From NCBI GenBank assembly GCA_014361015.1, contig JACIWJ010000002.1, forward strand, positions 1 to 58,290: a stretch of 58,290 nucleotides of DNA, given 5' to 3'. Under the pieces are notes generated by a model, which was not told the origin of the DNA, did not search any database, and saw only the letters and a list, made by a program, of their open reading frames with translations. Below are positions 17,367 through 26,760 of this stretch, piece after piece. This stretch comes from Candidatus Bipolaricaulota bacterium (GTDB lineage: Bacteria; Bipolaricaulota; Bipolaricaulia; Bipolaricaulales; Bipolaricaulaceae). The position numbers and the translations under genes were made by a program. Within the stretch, counting starts at the first letter, position 1. Each line of letters starts with the position of its first letter.

Positions 17367-18542
17367 CTAGCGGGGGGCAACCGCGGGGAGGCGTCGCCGA
17401 GGGGGGAGCAGGGCGCAGAGGGCATCGCGCAGAGCAGCCATGTTGTCCCCCCGTCTCGCGGACACGACGACGTGGGGCACCGCCTCCAGCCGCAGCGCGT
17501 CGAGGCGGGCCAACTCCTCGGGAGTCCGAACGAGGTCGACTTTGTTCAGGACGTGAAGCGTGGGAGGGGAAACGCGGTCCGCGCCCACCACCTCCGCAAC
17601 GACCTCGCGCACCACCCGCAGGTGATCCGGGGCGGCAGGGGAAGCTGCGTCGAGGACGAGGAGGAGGGCCGCCGCGTCGCGCACCGCCCCCAACGAAGCC
17701 CGGAACGCGGGAACGAGCTCGTGGGGCAGATCGCGGATGAACCCCACCGTGTCCGTGAGCAGGGCCTCGCCGCCGCGGAGGGCCACCCGCCGCACACGCG
17801 TGTCAAGGGTCGCGAACAGCTTGTCCTCCACGAGCACGTCGCATCCGGTGAGGCGATTGAAGAGGGTCGACTTGCCGGAGTTCGTGTACCCCACGATCGC
17901 GATCTCCGGAGGGCCCTCCCGGCGACGGCGGGCCTGTTGGACCGCGCGATCCTGGGCCGCCTTGCGGAGCTCCCGGCGCACGGCCTGGATCCGGCGGCGA
18001 ATCGCCCTCCGGCCCTGCTCGAGGCGCGTCTCCCCCGGTCCGCTCGTGCCGATCCCACCACCGGGATCGGTCAGGGCCTGTCCCCATCCGCGCAGCCGGG
18101 GCAGGAGGTACTCCAGCTGGGCCAGCTCCACGGCGAGGGCCGCTTCCCTCGTTCCCGCGCGCTGGGCGAAGATGTCGAGGATGAGCTGGGAGCGGTCCAC
18201 GACCTTCAGGCCCGTCGCCTCCTCCAGGTTGCGGGCCTGGGCCGGGGAGATCTCCGATCCAACGATGAGCGTGTCCGCTCCGGCCAGCCGCGCCTGAGCA
18301 CGGATCTCCTCGGCTTTCCCTCTCCCGACGAACGTCCCCGGGTCAGGGCGGGAGCGGTGCTGCACCGCGCGGCCCCGGACGTGCACACCAGCGGTGGCCG
18401 CCAATGCGGAGAGCTCCGCCCATCGGTCCTCCTCATCCGCTCCCGGCGGGACCACGTCCACCAGGATCGCGTTCTCCCCCCCGTACACCCGGGCCCGTCG
18501 GCCCAGGTAGTCCTCGATCGTTGGAATCAGTCCGCGGCCCAT
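17367..18542 (-). CDS. hflX: GTPase HflX
   Basis: 391 residues. The N-terminal HflX domain (FVGRGKAEEI, TLIVGSEISPAQARNLEE) is followed by a coiled linker (LRKAAQDRAVQQARRRR) and a G domain: G1 GYTNSGKS, G3 DTVGFI, G4 NKVD. HflX binds ribosomes and splits stalled 70S particles after heat stress. It overlaps murA by 16 bases and is the last gene of the rho-M23-murA-hflX run. Confidence 0.95.
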   Translation of the reverse strand: MGRGLIPTIEDYLGRRARVYGGENAILVDVVPPGADEEDRWAELSALAATAGVHVRGRAVQHRSRPDPGTFVGRGKAEEIRAQARLAGADTLIVGSEISPAQARNLEEATGLKVVDRSQLILDIFAQRAGTREAALAVELAQLEYLLPRLRGWGQALTDPGGGIGTSGPGETRLEQGRRAIRRRIQAVRRELRKAAQDRAVQQARRRREGPPEIAIVGYTNSGKSTLFNRLTGCDVLVEDKLFATLDTRVRRVALRGGEALLTDTVGFIRDLPHELVPAFRASLGAVRDAAALLLVLDAASPAAPDHLRVVREVVAEVVGADRVSPPTLHVLNKVDLVRTPEELARLDALRLEAVPHVVVSARRGDNMAALRDALCALLPPRRRLPAVAPR

Positions 18543-19768
18543 ACCTCCGCACCCAGACGACGCAGCCCTCCGGGGAGGTCGGCATAGCCGCGGGCGATGT
18601 GCTCCTCCCCCCGAATCTCCGTGCGGTCAGCAGCGGCGAGGGCGGCCAGGACGAGCGCGGCGCCCGCCCGGATGTCCGTCGCCTCCACCTCCGCCCCGCG
18701 GAGCGTCTCCACCCCGTCGGTGAGGACGGTGTCCCCACTCACCCGGATCTGAGCCCCCATCCGCGCCAGCGCCCCCACGTAGTTGAACCGGGAGGCGAAC
18801 ACGGTCTCCCGCACCGTGGACCGGCCACGCGCGGTGGACAGGAACGCGATCATCGGTGGCTGGAGGTCGGTCGGAAAGCCGGGGTAGGGGAGGGTCTGGA
18901 CGTTCACCGCCTCCGGACGTCCATCGACCCCAACCGTGATTCGGTCCCCGTCCGTCTCCACCGTTGCCCCCGCCTCGCTCAGCTTGGCGAGGAGGGCATC
19001 GAGGTGGTCGGGACGGGCCCCTTCCACCGTGACCTCGCCGCGGGTGATCGCGCCAGCGAGAACGTACGTCCCGGCCTCGACGCGGTCCGGGATCACGCGG
19101 TGGACGGCCCCGCCGAGGGACGCCTGCCCGCAGATCGTGATCCGGTCTCCCCACCAGGTCACCTCCGCCCCCATCGCCGCGAGGAGGTCCGCCAGGTCCA
19201 CCACCTCCGGCTCGCGGGAGGGGTTGACGATCGACGTCGTCCCGTGGGCGAGCGCCGCGGCGAGGAGGAGCTGCTCGGTGGCGCCCACCGAGGGGTAATC
19301 GAGGTACACCGTGGTCCCCTTCAGGCGAGCCGCCTGGGCGTGGACCGTCCCCCCGCGGAGGTCGAGCGATGCCCCCAACCGGCGCAGGCCCATGAGGTGG
19401 AGGTCCACCGGACGCGGCCCGATCGCACACCCTCCCGGCAGCGGCATCCAGGCCTCCTTCGTGCGGGCGAGCAGGGGACCCAACGCGAGGAACGAGGCCC
19501 GCATGCGCTGGACGAGCGCCGGCGGCGCCTCCTGGGCCAGCTCCCCTCCTCCCGTGAGGACGATCACCGAGTCCTGCCACGTCGCCTCCTTGCCCAACGC
19601 GCGCGCCAGCGCCACCGCCGACTCCACGTCGAGGAGGTGGGGGACGTTCTCGAGGATCACGGGCTCCGTAGTGAGGAGGCTCGCCATCACCGCGGGCAGC
19701 ACGGCGTTCTTGGAGCCGGCGGCCCGCACCGTGCCCCGCAGGGGCCGCCCGCCCTCGACGCGGATCAC
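18527..19768 (-). CDS. murA: UDP-N-acetylglucosamine 1-carboxyvinyltransferase
   Basis: 413 residues, normal length. First committed step of peptidoglycan synthesis: transfer of enolpyruvate from PEP to UDP-GlcNAc. Seen are the substrate-binding AAGSKNAVLPAVMA near residue 17 and the catalytic Cys in PGGCAIGPRPVDLHL near residue 110. That Cys is the fosfomycin target, so sensitivity is predicted at enzyme level. GTG 19768 overlaps the M23 gene stop as GTGA. Confidence 0.96.
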   Translation of the reverse strand: MIRVEGGRPLRGTVRAAGSKNAVLPAVMASLLTTEPVILENVPHLLDVESAVALARALGKEATWQDSVIVLTGGGELAQEAPPALVQRMRASFLALGPLLARTKEAWMPLPGGCAIGPRPVDLHLMGLRRLGASLDLRGGTVHAQAARLKGTTVYLDYPSVGATEQLLLAAALAHGTTSIVNPSREPEVVDLADLLAAMGAEVTWWGDRITICGQASLGGAVHRVIPDRVEAGTYVLAGAITRGEVTVEGARPDHLDALLAKLSEAGATVETDGDRITVGVDGRPEAVNVQTLPYPGFPTDLQPPMIAFLSTARGRSTVRETVFASRFNYVGALARMGAQIRVSGDTVLTDGVETLRGAEVEATDIRAGAALVLAALAAADRTEIRGEEHIARGYADLPGGLRRLGAEVWAAD

Positions 19769-20607
19769 GGCAAGACCGACAGTGGGTCCACCGCTACACC
19801 ATCGCAGCGGACCTCGAAGTGGAGGTGGGGACCGGTGGAGAGGCCGGTGGTACCGGAAAGGGCGATCGCTTGCCCGACCTCCACGAACTGGCCGACCTCA
19901 ACGAGGAGCTGAGACAGGTGACCGTAGTACGTCGTGTAACCGTCCCCATGGTCCAAAACCACGAGAAGACCGTATCCCCCCTCCCAGCCCGCGGTGGTCA
20001 CCCGCCCCGGGGCCGCGGCATGGACGCGCGTTCCCTCGGCAACCGCCAGGTCGATCCCCGCGTGGAACGACGGCACCTGATGGATGGGGTGGATCCGGGG
20101 CCCGTAGGGGGAGGAGACCGGCCCGCGGGCAGGCCAGACGAAGCGGGTCCCCAGGCCCCTGCCGAGCGCCACCGCCGTGGCCTGGGGGACAACCGACGGC
20201 GCCGGGACGAAGACCCGCGTCCCGGCCATGGGCTCCCCGCTCAAACCGTTCGCCACCCGGATCGCCCCCTCTGTCACCCCATAGCTCACGGCGATATCCG
20301 CCAGCGACTGACCGGGGCGCACGACGTGGAGCACCCCTCCCACTGGAAGGAGGAGCTGCTGCCCCGGCTGGAGCCGCGTGGAATCGACGTCGTTGCTGGC
20401 GAGGAGGTGGTCGACGGGGACTCCGGTCCGCTTGGCGATCCCGGCTAGGGTGTCCCCGGCCTGCACGGTGTACGTGGACCACGTGGTACGGGTGCCGGCG
20501 ATCGGAACGACCGGACCTCCGACGGGAGCGGCGGAGAGGAACGGGAAGAGAAGGAGGGGAAAGAGGACGAGGGCCAACGCCACCACCAGGAACGGGTTTT
20601 CACTCAC
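19765..20607 (-). CDS. LysM-LysM-M23 peptidoglycan endopeptidase
   Basis: 280 residues. One N-terminal membrane anchor or signal (about 8-28) is followed by two LysM repeats (YTVQAGDTLAGIAKRTGV; HVVRPGQSLADIAVSYGV) and an M23 metallopeptidase domain. The zinc ligands are seen as HAGID and HLHFE. It probably cuts or remodels peptidoglycan outside the membrane, or acts as an EnvC/NlpD-type activator. GTG 20607 overlaps the end of rho by 8 bases, and the downstream murA start overlaps its stop. Confidence 0.92.
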   Translation of the reverse strand: MSENPFLVVALALVLFPLLLFPFLSAAPVGGPVVPIAGTRTTWSTYTVQAGDTLAGIAKRTGVPVDHLLASNDVDSTRLQPGQQLLLPVGGVLHVVRPGQSLADIAVSYGVTEGAIRVANGLSGEPMAGTRVFVPAPSVVPQATAVALGRGLGTRFVWPARGPVSSPYGPRIHPIHQVPSFHAGIDLAVAEGTRVHAAAPGRVTTAGWEGGYGLLVVLDHGDGYTTYYGHLSQLLVEVGQFVEVGQAIALSGTTGLSTGPHLHFEVRCDGVAVDPLSVLP

Positions 20608-21847
20608 TGTTCATCAGCTCCAGGAACTGCTTGTTCGTTCGCGTCTGCTCCATCTTGCCCTTGATGAACTCCAGCGCCGCGCCGGGGTCGGGCATCTCGA
20701 TCAAGAGCTTACGGAGGATCCACACCCGGCGAAGGACATCTGGCTGGAGCAGCAGTTCCTCTTTTCTCGTGCCGGATTGGACGAGGTCGATCGCGGGAAA
20801 GATGCGGCGGTTGGCGAGATCGCGGTTCAGGACGAGCTCCATGTTCCCCGTGCCCTTGAACTCCTCGAACACGACCTGGTCGAGCCGCGAACCGGTGTCG
20901 ATGAGGGCGGTGGCGATGATCGTGAGCGACCCCCCCTCCTCGATGTTGCGGGCCGCGCCGAAGAACTCCTTCGGCTTGTAGAGCGCGGTGGGGTCGATGC
21001 CGCCGGAGAGGAGCTTGCCGGAGGGGCTGATGGAGAGGTTGTACGCCCGCCCGAGCCGGGTGAGGGAGTCCATGAGGATCACCACGTCGTACCCCGATTC
21101 GACGAGGCGCTTCCCCTCCGCGGTCGCCAGCTCGGCGATCCGGGTGTGGTGCTGGGGTTCCATGTCGAACGTGGCGGCGATGACCTCGGCCTTCTTGACG
21201 GAGCGCCGGAAGTCGGTCACCTCCTCCGGCCGCTCGTCGACGAGGAGGATGAGGAGCCGGACGTCGGGGTGGTTGGCCTCGATGCCCTGGGCGATGTGCT
21301 TGAGGAGCGTCGTCTTCCCCGCCTTGGGCGGGGACACGATCAGCCCACGCTGGCCCTTCCCGATCGGGGAGAAGAGGTCGATCATCCGCGTCGAGGGCTC
21401 GTCCGGATCGTGCTCGAGGACGAGGTGCTCGTTCGGGTGGAGCGGGGTCAGCTGCTGGAAGTCCACCCGCTTCCGCACCCGTTCGGGATCCATCCCGCTG
21501 ACCTGGTCCACCTTGAGGAGGGCGAAGTACCGTTCTCCCTCCCGCGGCTGCCGGACCGGCCCGCGCACGAGGTCCCCGTCCTTGAGCGCAAACCGCTTGA
21601 TCTGGGACGGGGACACGTACACGTCGTATCGGCTGGGGAGGCAGGACCGCTCGCGGAGGAACCCGTAGCCATCGGGCATGATCTCGAGGACCCCCTCCAC
21701 GGACAGCTCCTGTCGCTCGGCCAGAACGCGCATCACCGCCAACTCGAGCTCGACCGACGACAGGTCACCGCTTCCGTTGACCCCGAGGGTTTGAGCCAGT
21801 CCCGTCAGCTTCTCCAGCCCCAGGCCGCGGACTTCGCTCATTTCCAT
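20600..21847 (-). CDS. rho: Transcription termination factor Rho
   Basis: 415 residues. N-terminal Rho_N helices (residues 1-45), cold-shock RNA-binding domain (ILEIMPDGYGFLR), Walker A PPKAGKTTL, Walker B VVILMDSLTRLGRA and R-loop/Q-loop region. It forms a hexameric RNA helicase that ends transcription. ATG 21847 has AGAGGTGA upstream. Rho-dependent termination fits the scarcity of hairpins with U-runs in this window. Confidence 0.97.
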   Translation of the reverse strand: MEMSEVRGLGLEKLTGLAQTLGVNGSGDLSSVELELAVMRVLAERQELSVEGVLEIMPDGYGFLRERSCLPSRYDVYVSPSQIKRFALKDGDLVRGPVRQPREGERYFALLKVDQVSGMDPERVRKRVDFQQLTPLHPNEHLVLEHDPDEPSTRMIDLFSPIGKGQRGLIVSPPKAGKTTLLKHIAQGIEANHPDVRLLILLVDERPEEVTDFRRSVKKAEVIAATFDMEPQHHTRIAELATAEGKRLVESGYDVVILMDSLTRLGRAYNLSISPSGKLLSGGIDPTALYKPKEFFGAARNIEEGGSLTIIATALIDTGSRLDQVVFEEFKGTGNMELVLNRDLANRRIFPAIDLVQSGTRKEELLLQPDVLRRVWILRKLLIEMPDPGAALEFIKGKMEQTRTNKQFLELMNSE

Positions 21848-21885
21848 GGCACATCACCTCTGACGATTCAGTTCGTGCGGCTCGC

Positions 21886-21901
21886 GGAGACGACGGTCTC
21901 C
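21886..21901. terminator. Short perfect hairpin between GT2 and rho
   Basis: GGAGAC, a 4-base loop, then GTCTCC. It lies just after the GT2 gene stop (21912) on the minus strand and in the leader of rho. No U-run follows. It could be a weak terminator or an element for rho autoregulation. Confidence 0.3.
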
Positions 21902-21911
21902 GGGCCTCTGT

Positions 21912-22547
21912 TCACAGCTTGCGGAAGAACGACCGAGCAACATCCCAGTACATGGCCATGCGGTCGGTGAAGCCGAGCCAGAACCCACGCTTCTCCTCCT
22001 TGCGGACATGGCTCACGCCGTGCAGCTCGACCTTCTTCTTCCGCCACCCTTCCTTCATGGCCAGCCGAGTCAACGCCGTCTCGATCCCAAACTCCGTGTC
22101 TTCAACCGCCCCCCGGGCCCGTTCCCAGTGGGCGCGGGACATCACCCGCTGCCCGGACAGGAACGCCGCGATCCGCTGCGAGAGGTCCGTCCCAAGACGG
22201 CCGTTGCGGAACACGCCGATCACCACGTCCACGTCCCCGGCCCGGTAGGCTTGGATCAGGTCCGCCACGTGGGATGGGGTCAGACCCGTGAGGTCGGCAT
22301 CGAGGAACAGGAGAACGTCTCCGTGGGCCGCCTCCACCCCAGCCGCCATCGCCGCCGCCTTTCCGCGGTTCTCCGGCAGGCGCACCACACGCACCGCAAA
22401 CTCCTCCGCCACTTCTGCGGTCGCATCGGTGGACCCATCGTCCACGACGACGACCTCATCCACGGCAGGGGAGGAGAGGAGGGGTTGGAGCACAGCCGCG
22501 ATCCGTTCCGCTTCGTTGAAAGCCGGGATAATGGCCGAGACCTTCAT
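21912..22547 (-). CDS. Glycosyltransferase family 2 (GpgS/dolichol-phosphate-mannose type)
   Basis: 211 residues, a bare GT-A domain: SAIIPAFNEAERIAAVL, VVVDDGSTDAT, NRGKAAAMAAGV and DADL metal site near residue 92. It lacks the C-terminal membrane domain of many DPM synthases. It is close in pattern to glucosyl-3-phosphoglycerate synthases and DPM-like enzymes; the acceptor is unknown. It has its own good promoter and may read on into rho. Confidence 0.85.
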   Translation of the reverse strand: MKVSAIIPAFNEAERIAAVLQPLLSSPAVDEVVVVDDGSTDATAEVAEEFAVRVVRLPENRGKAAAMAAGVEAAHGDVLLFLDADLTGLTPSHVADLIQAYRAGDVDVVIGVFRNGRLGTDLSQRIAAFLSGQRVMSRAHWERARGAVEDTEFGIETALTRLAMKEGWRKKKVELHGVSHVRKEEKRGFWLGFTDRMAMYWDVARSFFRKL

Positions 22548-22573
22548 TGGGTACCTTGACCTGCGCAGCGATC

Positions 22574-22602
22574 AGTATAGCGAGGGGTTGGGAACGTTTC
22601 AA
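22574..22602 (-). promoter_or_regulatory. Promoter of the GT2 (and possibly rho) unit
   Basis: -35 TTGAAA (22602-22597), 17-base spacer, -10 TATACT (22579-22574), a near-consensus sigma-70 site. The -35 box contains the TGA stop (22601-22599) of proS. Confidence 0.75.
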
Positions 22603-24326
22603 CCGCCCTCGGCGCGGAGGAGATCGCCCACGGAGCGTTGGATCGCAGCCAGATCGGCGGAAACGACATCCCGAACGCCATCGCGCCGTCGTTCGATCTC
22701 CACCTCCCCTTTGCGCAGGCTGCGCGGACCGATGACCACCAGCACCGGGATCCCGACGAGTTTTGCGTCGTGGAACTTCTCCCCCGGGGTCCGCTCCCGG
22801 TCATCGAGGAGGACATCGAGACCCAGCTGGGCGAGGTGGGCAGCGATCGACGTGGCAAGCGCGAGCTGCGGTTGCGCGGTGGGGTTGAGGACCGTCACCA
22901 GGGCGTGGAACGGGGTCACAGACGCGGGCCACACGATCCCCTCCTCGTCGTGGTGGGATTCGATCACCGCCGCCAGGAGGCGGCCGATCCCGATCCCGTA
23001 GCAGCCCATGACGAGGGGCCGCGCCTGACCCGCCCGATCGAGGAACGTCGCCCCCAGCGCCTGGGAGTACTTCGTCCCCAGCTTGAAGATGTGTCCGAGT
23101 TCGATCCCCCGCCGGACGCGCAGCGTTCCCCCGCAGCGGACGCAGGGGTCCCCGTCGCGGGCGAGGGCGACGTCGCCGACGAGCGACGCCTGGAAGTCGC
23201 GGGGGAAGTTCACGTTGCGGAGGTGGAACCCCTCCTTGTTCGCGCCGGCCACGAGGTTCCGTGCTCCCGGGATCGAGTCGTCGACCACGATGACCACCCC
23301 GGGTCCGGAGATGCCGATCGGGGACGCGTACCCGGGCACCGCGCCGCTGGCGGCGATCTCCTCCTCCGAAGCAGGGGCGAGCTCGGCCGTGCCGAGGAGG
23401 CGGGCGAGCTTGGCCTCGTTGACCTCGAGGTCGCCGCGGATCACGACGAACGCAAGCCTGTCCCCAGCCCGGAAGAACACGGCCTTGGCCGTCCGGCGTG
23501 GGGGGACGCCGAGGAAGCTGGCCACCTCTTCGATCGTGTCGCAGCCGGGGGTCGCCACCTCCTCCAGGGGGCGCAACTCCTCGTCGGGATCTGATCTCTT
23601 GTCCGCAACTGCCCCCTCCCGGTTCGCAGCGTACCCGCACCCCGTACACCGCACGAACGTGTCCTCGCCCCCGTCGTTGGGGAGCATGAACTCGTGGGAC
23701 CCCGATCCCCCCATGAGGCCCGGATCGGCCTCCACCGGGACGGGGGCGAGCCCACAGCGGCGGAAGATCCTCTCGTAGGCGCGGTACACCTCCGGGTAGT
23801 ACCGGTCGAGATCGGCTGCGTCCTCGTGGAAGCTGTACCCGTCCTTCATCGTGAACTCGCGGACCCGGACGAGGCCCCCCCGCGCGCGTGGCTCATCGCG
23901 GAACTTGGTTTGGATCTGGTACAACATCAGCGGGAGCTGGCGCCAGGACTGGATCTCGCGCCGGGCGAGGTCGGTCACGACCTCCTCGTGGGTCGGGCCG
24001 AGGACCATTTCCCGCCCCGCCCGGTCCTGGAACCGGATGAGAATCTCCCCGGCGTCCACCAACCTTCCCGTCTTCGCCCACAGCTCCGCCGGGTGCACGA
24101 CCGGCATGTGGAGCTCAGCTCCCCCGATCGCGTCCATCTCCTCGCGCACGATCGCCTCCACCTTGCGCAGGGCACGCCACCCAAACGGAAGGTACGTGTA
24201 GATCCCCGCCGCGAGCGGCCGAATCATCCCCGCGCGCAGCATCAGCACGTGGCTCGGGAGGTCGGCCTCCGCGGGCTCCTCCTTCCAAGTGGGGAGGAAG
24301 TACCGGCTCCAACGGACGTAGGCCAT
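22599..24326 (-). CDS. proS: Prolyl-tRNA synthetase (bacterial type)
   Basis: 575 residues, bacterial-type ProRS with the class II motifs (motif 2 FRDEPRARGGLVRVREFTMKD; motif 3 GCYGIGIGRLLAA) and the central YbaK-like editing insertion. The start is ATG 24326 (M-A-Y-V-R-W-S-R-Y-F), 14 bases after the helicase stop; 13 upstream in-frame residues overlap that gene and look spurious. Confidence 0.95.
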   Translation of the reverse strand: MAYVRWSRYFLPTWKEEPAEADLPSHVLMLRAGMIRPLAAGIYTYLPFGWRALRKVEAIVREEMDAIGGAELHMPVVHPAELWAKTGRLVDAGEILIRFQDRAGREMVLGPTHEEVVTDLARREIQSWRQLPLMLYQIQTKFRDEPRARGGLVRVREFTMKDGYSFHEDAADLDRYYPEVYRAYERIFRRCGLAPVPVEADPGLMGGSGSHEFMLPNDGGEDTFVRCTGCGYAANREGAVADKRSDPDEELRPLEEVATPGCDTIEEVASFLGVPPRRTAKAVFFRAGDRLAFVVIRGDLEVNEAKLARLLGTAELAPASEEEIAASGAVPGYASPIGISGPGVVIVVDDSIPGARNLVAGANKEGFHLRNVNFPRDFQASLVGDVALARDGDPCVRCGGTLRVRRGIELGHIFKLGTKYSQALGATFLDRAGQARPLVMGCYGIGIGRLLAAVIESHHDEEGIVWPASVTPFHALVTVLNPTAQPQLALATSIAAHLAQLGLDVLLDDRERTPGEKFHDAKLVGIPVLVVIGPRSLRKGEVEIERRRDGVRDVVSADLAAIQRSVGDLLRAEGG

Positions 24327-24339
24327 GATGGGCCTGAGG

Positions 24340-26760
24340 TTAGCGAAAAAGCGCGCCCAGGGCAACGACCAACTGGTCTGGATCGTCCATCCACCGGGCC
24401 TGGACGGGGAGCACGCTCAAGAACGCTTCCCCGTACGTGCGCGTGGCGAGGCGCGGATCGGCGAGGAGGAGGGCTCCTCGGTCAGTGGGGGTGCGCACGA
24501 GCCGTCCCACCCCCTGGCGCAGGCGGAGCACTGCCTGCGGGAGGAACAGCTCCTGGAACGGGCTTCCCCCCCGAGCGAGGATCCGTTCGGACTGGGCCTC
24601 GACCAGTGGGTCGGTGGGGACAGGGAACGGCAGCCGCACCACGAGGAGGAGCTCCAGCTCCTCCCCCGGAAGGTCGATCCCCTCCCACAGCGTGTCCAGG
24701 CCGAGGAGGACCACCGGCGGGGGGTGGTTGCGGAACCGGGCGAGGAGCCCCTCGCGCTCCCCGTCACGGCGCTGGGCGAGGTGGGGCGTTCCCGCGAGGC
24801 GGGCCGCGGTGGCGTCGAGGAGGCGGCGGGACGTGAACAGGGCGAGGGCCCGCCGCGGCACCACGGTCAGCACCCGGCGCAGCGTGGCGGCGAGGGCCTC
24901 CGGGAACCGCGGATCGTCGGGATGGGGAAGATAGCGGAGAACGAACGCCCCCACGCGATCGTAGGGAAAGGGCGAGGGCCATCCCTGGAACGGGGGGGCG
25001 GGGTCAAGCCCGAGGTCGCGAGCGAGGGCCCTCCCGTCGTCGCCCACGGAGAGGGTGGCCGAGGTGAGGACCGCCCCCTCCAGGTTCGGCCACAGGGCCG
25101 CGCCGAGGTGGTCACCGACGTCCACGGGGGACGCGGTAAGGGTGAGACCATGCCTTTCTCGGGCGTACCAGAACACGGTTCCCTCGCCCTCGGGACGGAG
25201 GAGATACCCCACCAAGGACGCGACGCGCCGGATCTCGCCCCCCAGGCTGCGGGCCTGGGCAGCGTCCTCGTCCGGAAGATCGTGGGCGATCCCAGCGATT
25301 GCCTCAGCGAGGTCGTCCAGCGCCTCCTCGAGAAGAGTCCCCCCGGGAAGGAGGGGGGCGATGTCCTCCCTCCCGTACCGGCCGACTTCCGGGGGCAGGG
25401 TCGCCCCCGCCGTGGCCCAGAACCGGCGGTGGGCCGCTGCGGCCCGTTCCCAAGCCTCCGCCGCGCGCTCCACGCCTGCGGCATCCCCCCACGCCGCGAG
25501 CAGGCCCGCCGGGCCGCGCCGGAGTTCGCCCAACAGGCGGGGGATCACCGGGGGAGAGAGGGACACGCTCAAGGCATCACGAACCGCGGTGGGAAGGGCA
25601 TGGGCCTCGTCCACGACGAGGAGGTCGTACGGGCCGAGGATCGTCCCCCCGCTGGCGAGGTCGGCGCCGAGGAGGGCATGGTTGACGACGACGAGCCGCG
25701 CCGCGCGGGCCCGCTCCCGCGCCCGGCGCGACGGGCACCGCTCCCAGAACGGGCACGTCCACCCCCCACAGCGGTAGGGGAGGTCGGGAAGCTGGCGGAC
25801 GATCTCCTGGCCCGCGGGAGTTGCCCGCAGCCCGGCCAGCTCGTCGAGATCCCCGGTCTCCGTCCGCGCCGCCCACACGAGGAGCGGGACGAGGACCTCG
25901 CGCGAGACAAGCTGGTGCCGAACCTCCTCCAGCCGCCTCAGGCAGAGGTAGTTCTCCCGCCCCTTGAGGAGCGCGCACGGGAGATCCATCCCCAGCCGTT
26001 CGACGAGGAATGGAAGGTCGCGGCGCCACAGCTGTTCCTGGAGGGCGCGGGTGCGGGTGGCGACGACGGCCCGCCCCTTCCCCGCCGCGAGGCGGAGGAG
26101 GAGCGGGACGAGGTACCCGATCGTCTTCCCCGTCCCCGGCCCTGCCTCGAGGAGGCGGACGCCTCCGCCCACGAACGCCTCCCCCGCCGCTCGAGCGTAG
26201 GCGAGCTGCCCCTCGCGGCGGGCAAGGGGACCGGCGGTCGTGAGGAGGTCGAACGCAGCGTCCACCGTGGGTGGAACCGGGAACGATCTCTTCCCCCGTT
26301 GGGGAGGCGGGGGGGGACCGATCCAGCTTGGGTCGGGGAGGAGGCCGGCGAGGAGAGCCCGTGCGTCGGGAGGGAGCTCCCCGGCGGCAGCGAGGAGGCG
26401 GAGGAAGAGATGGCCTGTCGCCTCCGCCCGGCCCACGGCATCGTCCGCCACCGGGATCCCCACCCGGCGGGCAAGGTCAGGGAGCGACGCGTCTGGCGCC
26501 TCCGGCCACACCGCCCACGCCAGAGCTCGCGTGTCCACCCACGGCGGGCCCAGCCCGACCGCCGCCGGTCCGATCGCAGCCCGCAGGGAGGCGCTGTCGT
26601 GCGTGACAGCCGGCAGCCCGGCGAACGGGCGCAGCTGGATCCCCGCGGTCGGGGAAGCGGGGAGAGGAAGCGCCACCCGGGCGATGATCTCTCCAGCGCG
26701 AACGTGAACGGCGCCCAGGGCCTCCCCCCCCAGGGCGAGGGCGACGAACTCGACGTTCAC
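24340..26760 (-). CDS. dinG: DinG/XPD-like Fe-S DNA helicase with degenerate exonuclease domain
   Basis: 806 residues. The first 135 residues follow the DEDDh exonuclease fold of Firmicutes-type DinG (WVDTRALAWAVWPE..LPDLARRVGI), but the acidic residues normally used for metal binding are missing. Then an SF2 helicase: Walker A EAGPGTGKT (about 205), four Fe-S cysteines (NYLCLRR, then C-x4-C-x5-C in CGGWTCPFWERC), DEAH box VVDEAHAL and the helicase C motif VRLPFPVPTDPLV. It should unwind 5'-tailed DNA, R-loops or D-loops. GTG 26760 overlaps the CBS gene stop. Confidence 0.88.
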   Translation of the reverse strand: MNVEFVALALGGEALGAVHVRAGEIIARVALPLPASPTAGIQLRPFAGLPAVTHDSASLRAAIGPAAVGLGPPWVDTRALAWAVWPEAPDASLPDLARRVGIPVADDAVGRAEATGHLFLRLLAAAGELPPDARALLAGLLPDPSWIGPPPPPQRGKRSFPVPPTVDAAFDLLTTAGPLARREGQLAYARAAGEAFVGGGVRLLEAGPGTGKTIGYLVPLLLRLAAGKGRAVVATRTRALQEQLWRRDLPFLVERLGMDLPCALLKGRENYLCLRRLEEVRHQLVSREVLVPLLVWAARTETGDLDELAGLRATPAGQEIVRQLPDLPYRCGGWTCPFWERCPSRRARERARAARLVVVNHALLGADLASGGTILGPYDLLVVDEAHALPTAVRDALSVSLSPPVIPRLLGELRRGPAGLLAAWGDAAGVERAAEAWERAAAAHRRFWATAGATLPPEVGRYGREDIAPLLPGGTLLEEALDDLAEAIAGIAHDLPDEDAAQARSLGGEIRRVASLVGYLLRPEGEGTVFWYARERHGLTLTASPVDVGDHLGAALWPNLEGAVLTSATLSVGDDGRALARDLGLDPAPPFQGWPSPFPYDRVGAFVLRYLPHPDDPRFPEALAATLRRVLTVVPRRALALFTSRRLLDATAARLAGTPHLAQRRDGEREGLLARFRNHPPPVVLLGLDTLWEGIDLPGEELELLLVVRLPFPVPTDPLVEAQSERILARGGSPFQELFLPQAVLRLRQGVGRLVRTPTDRGALLLADPRLATRTYGEAFLSVLPVQARWMDDPDQLVVALGALFR

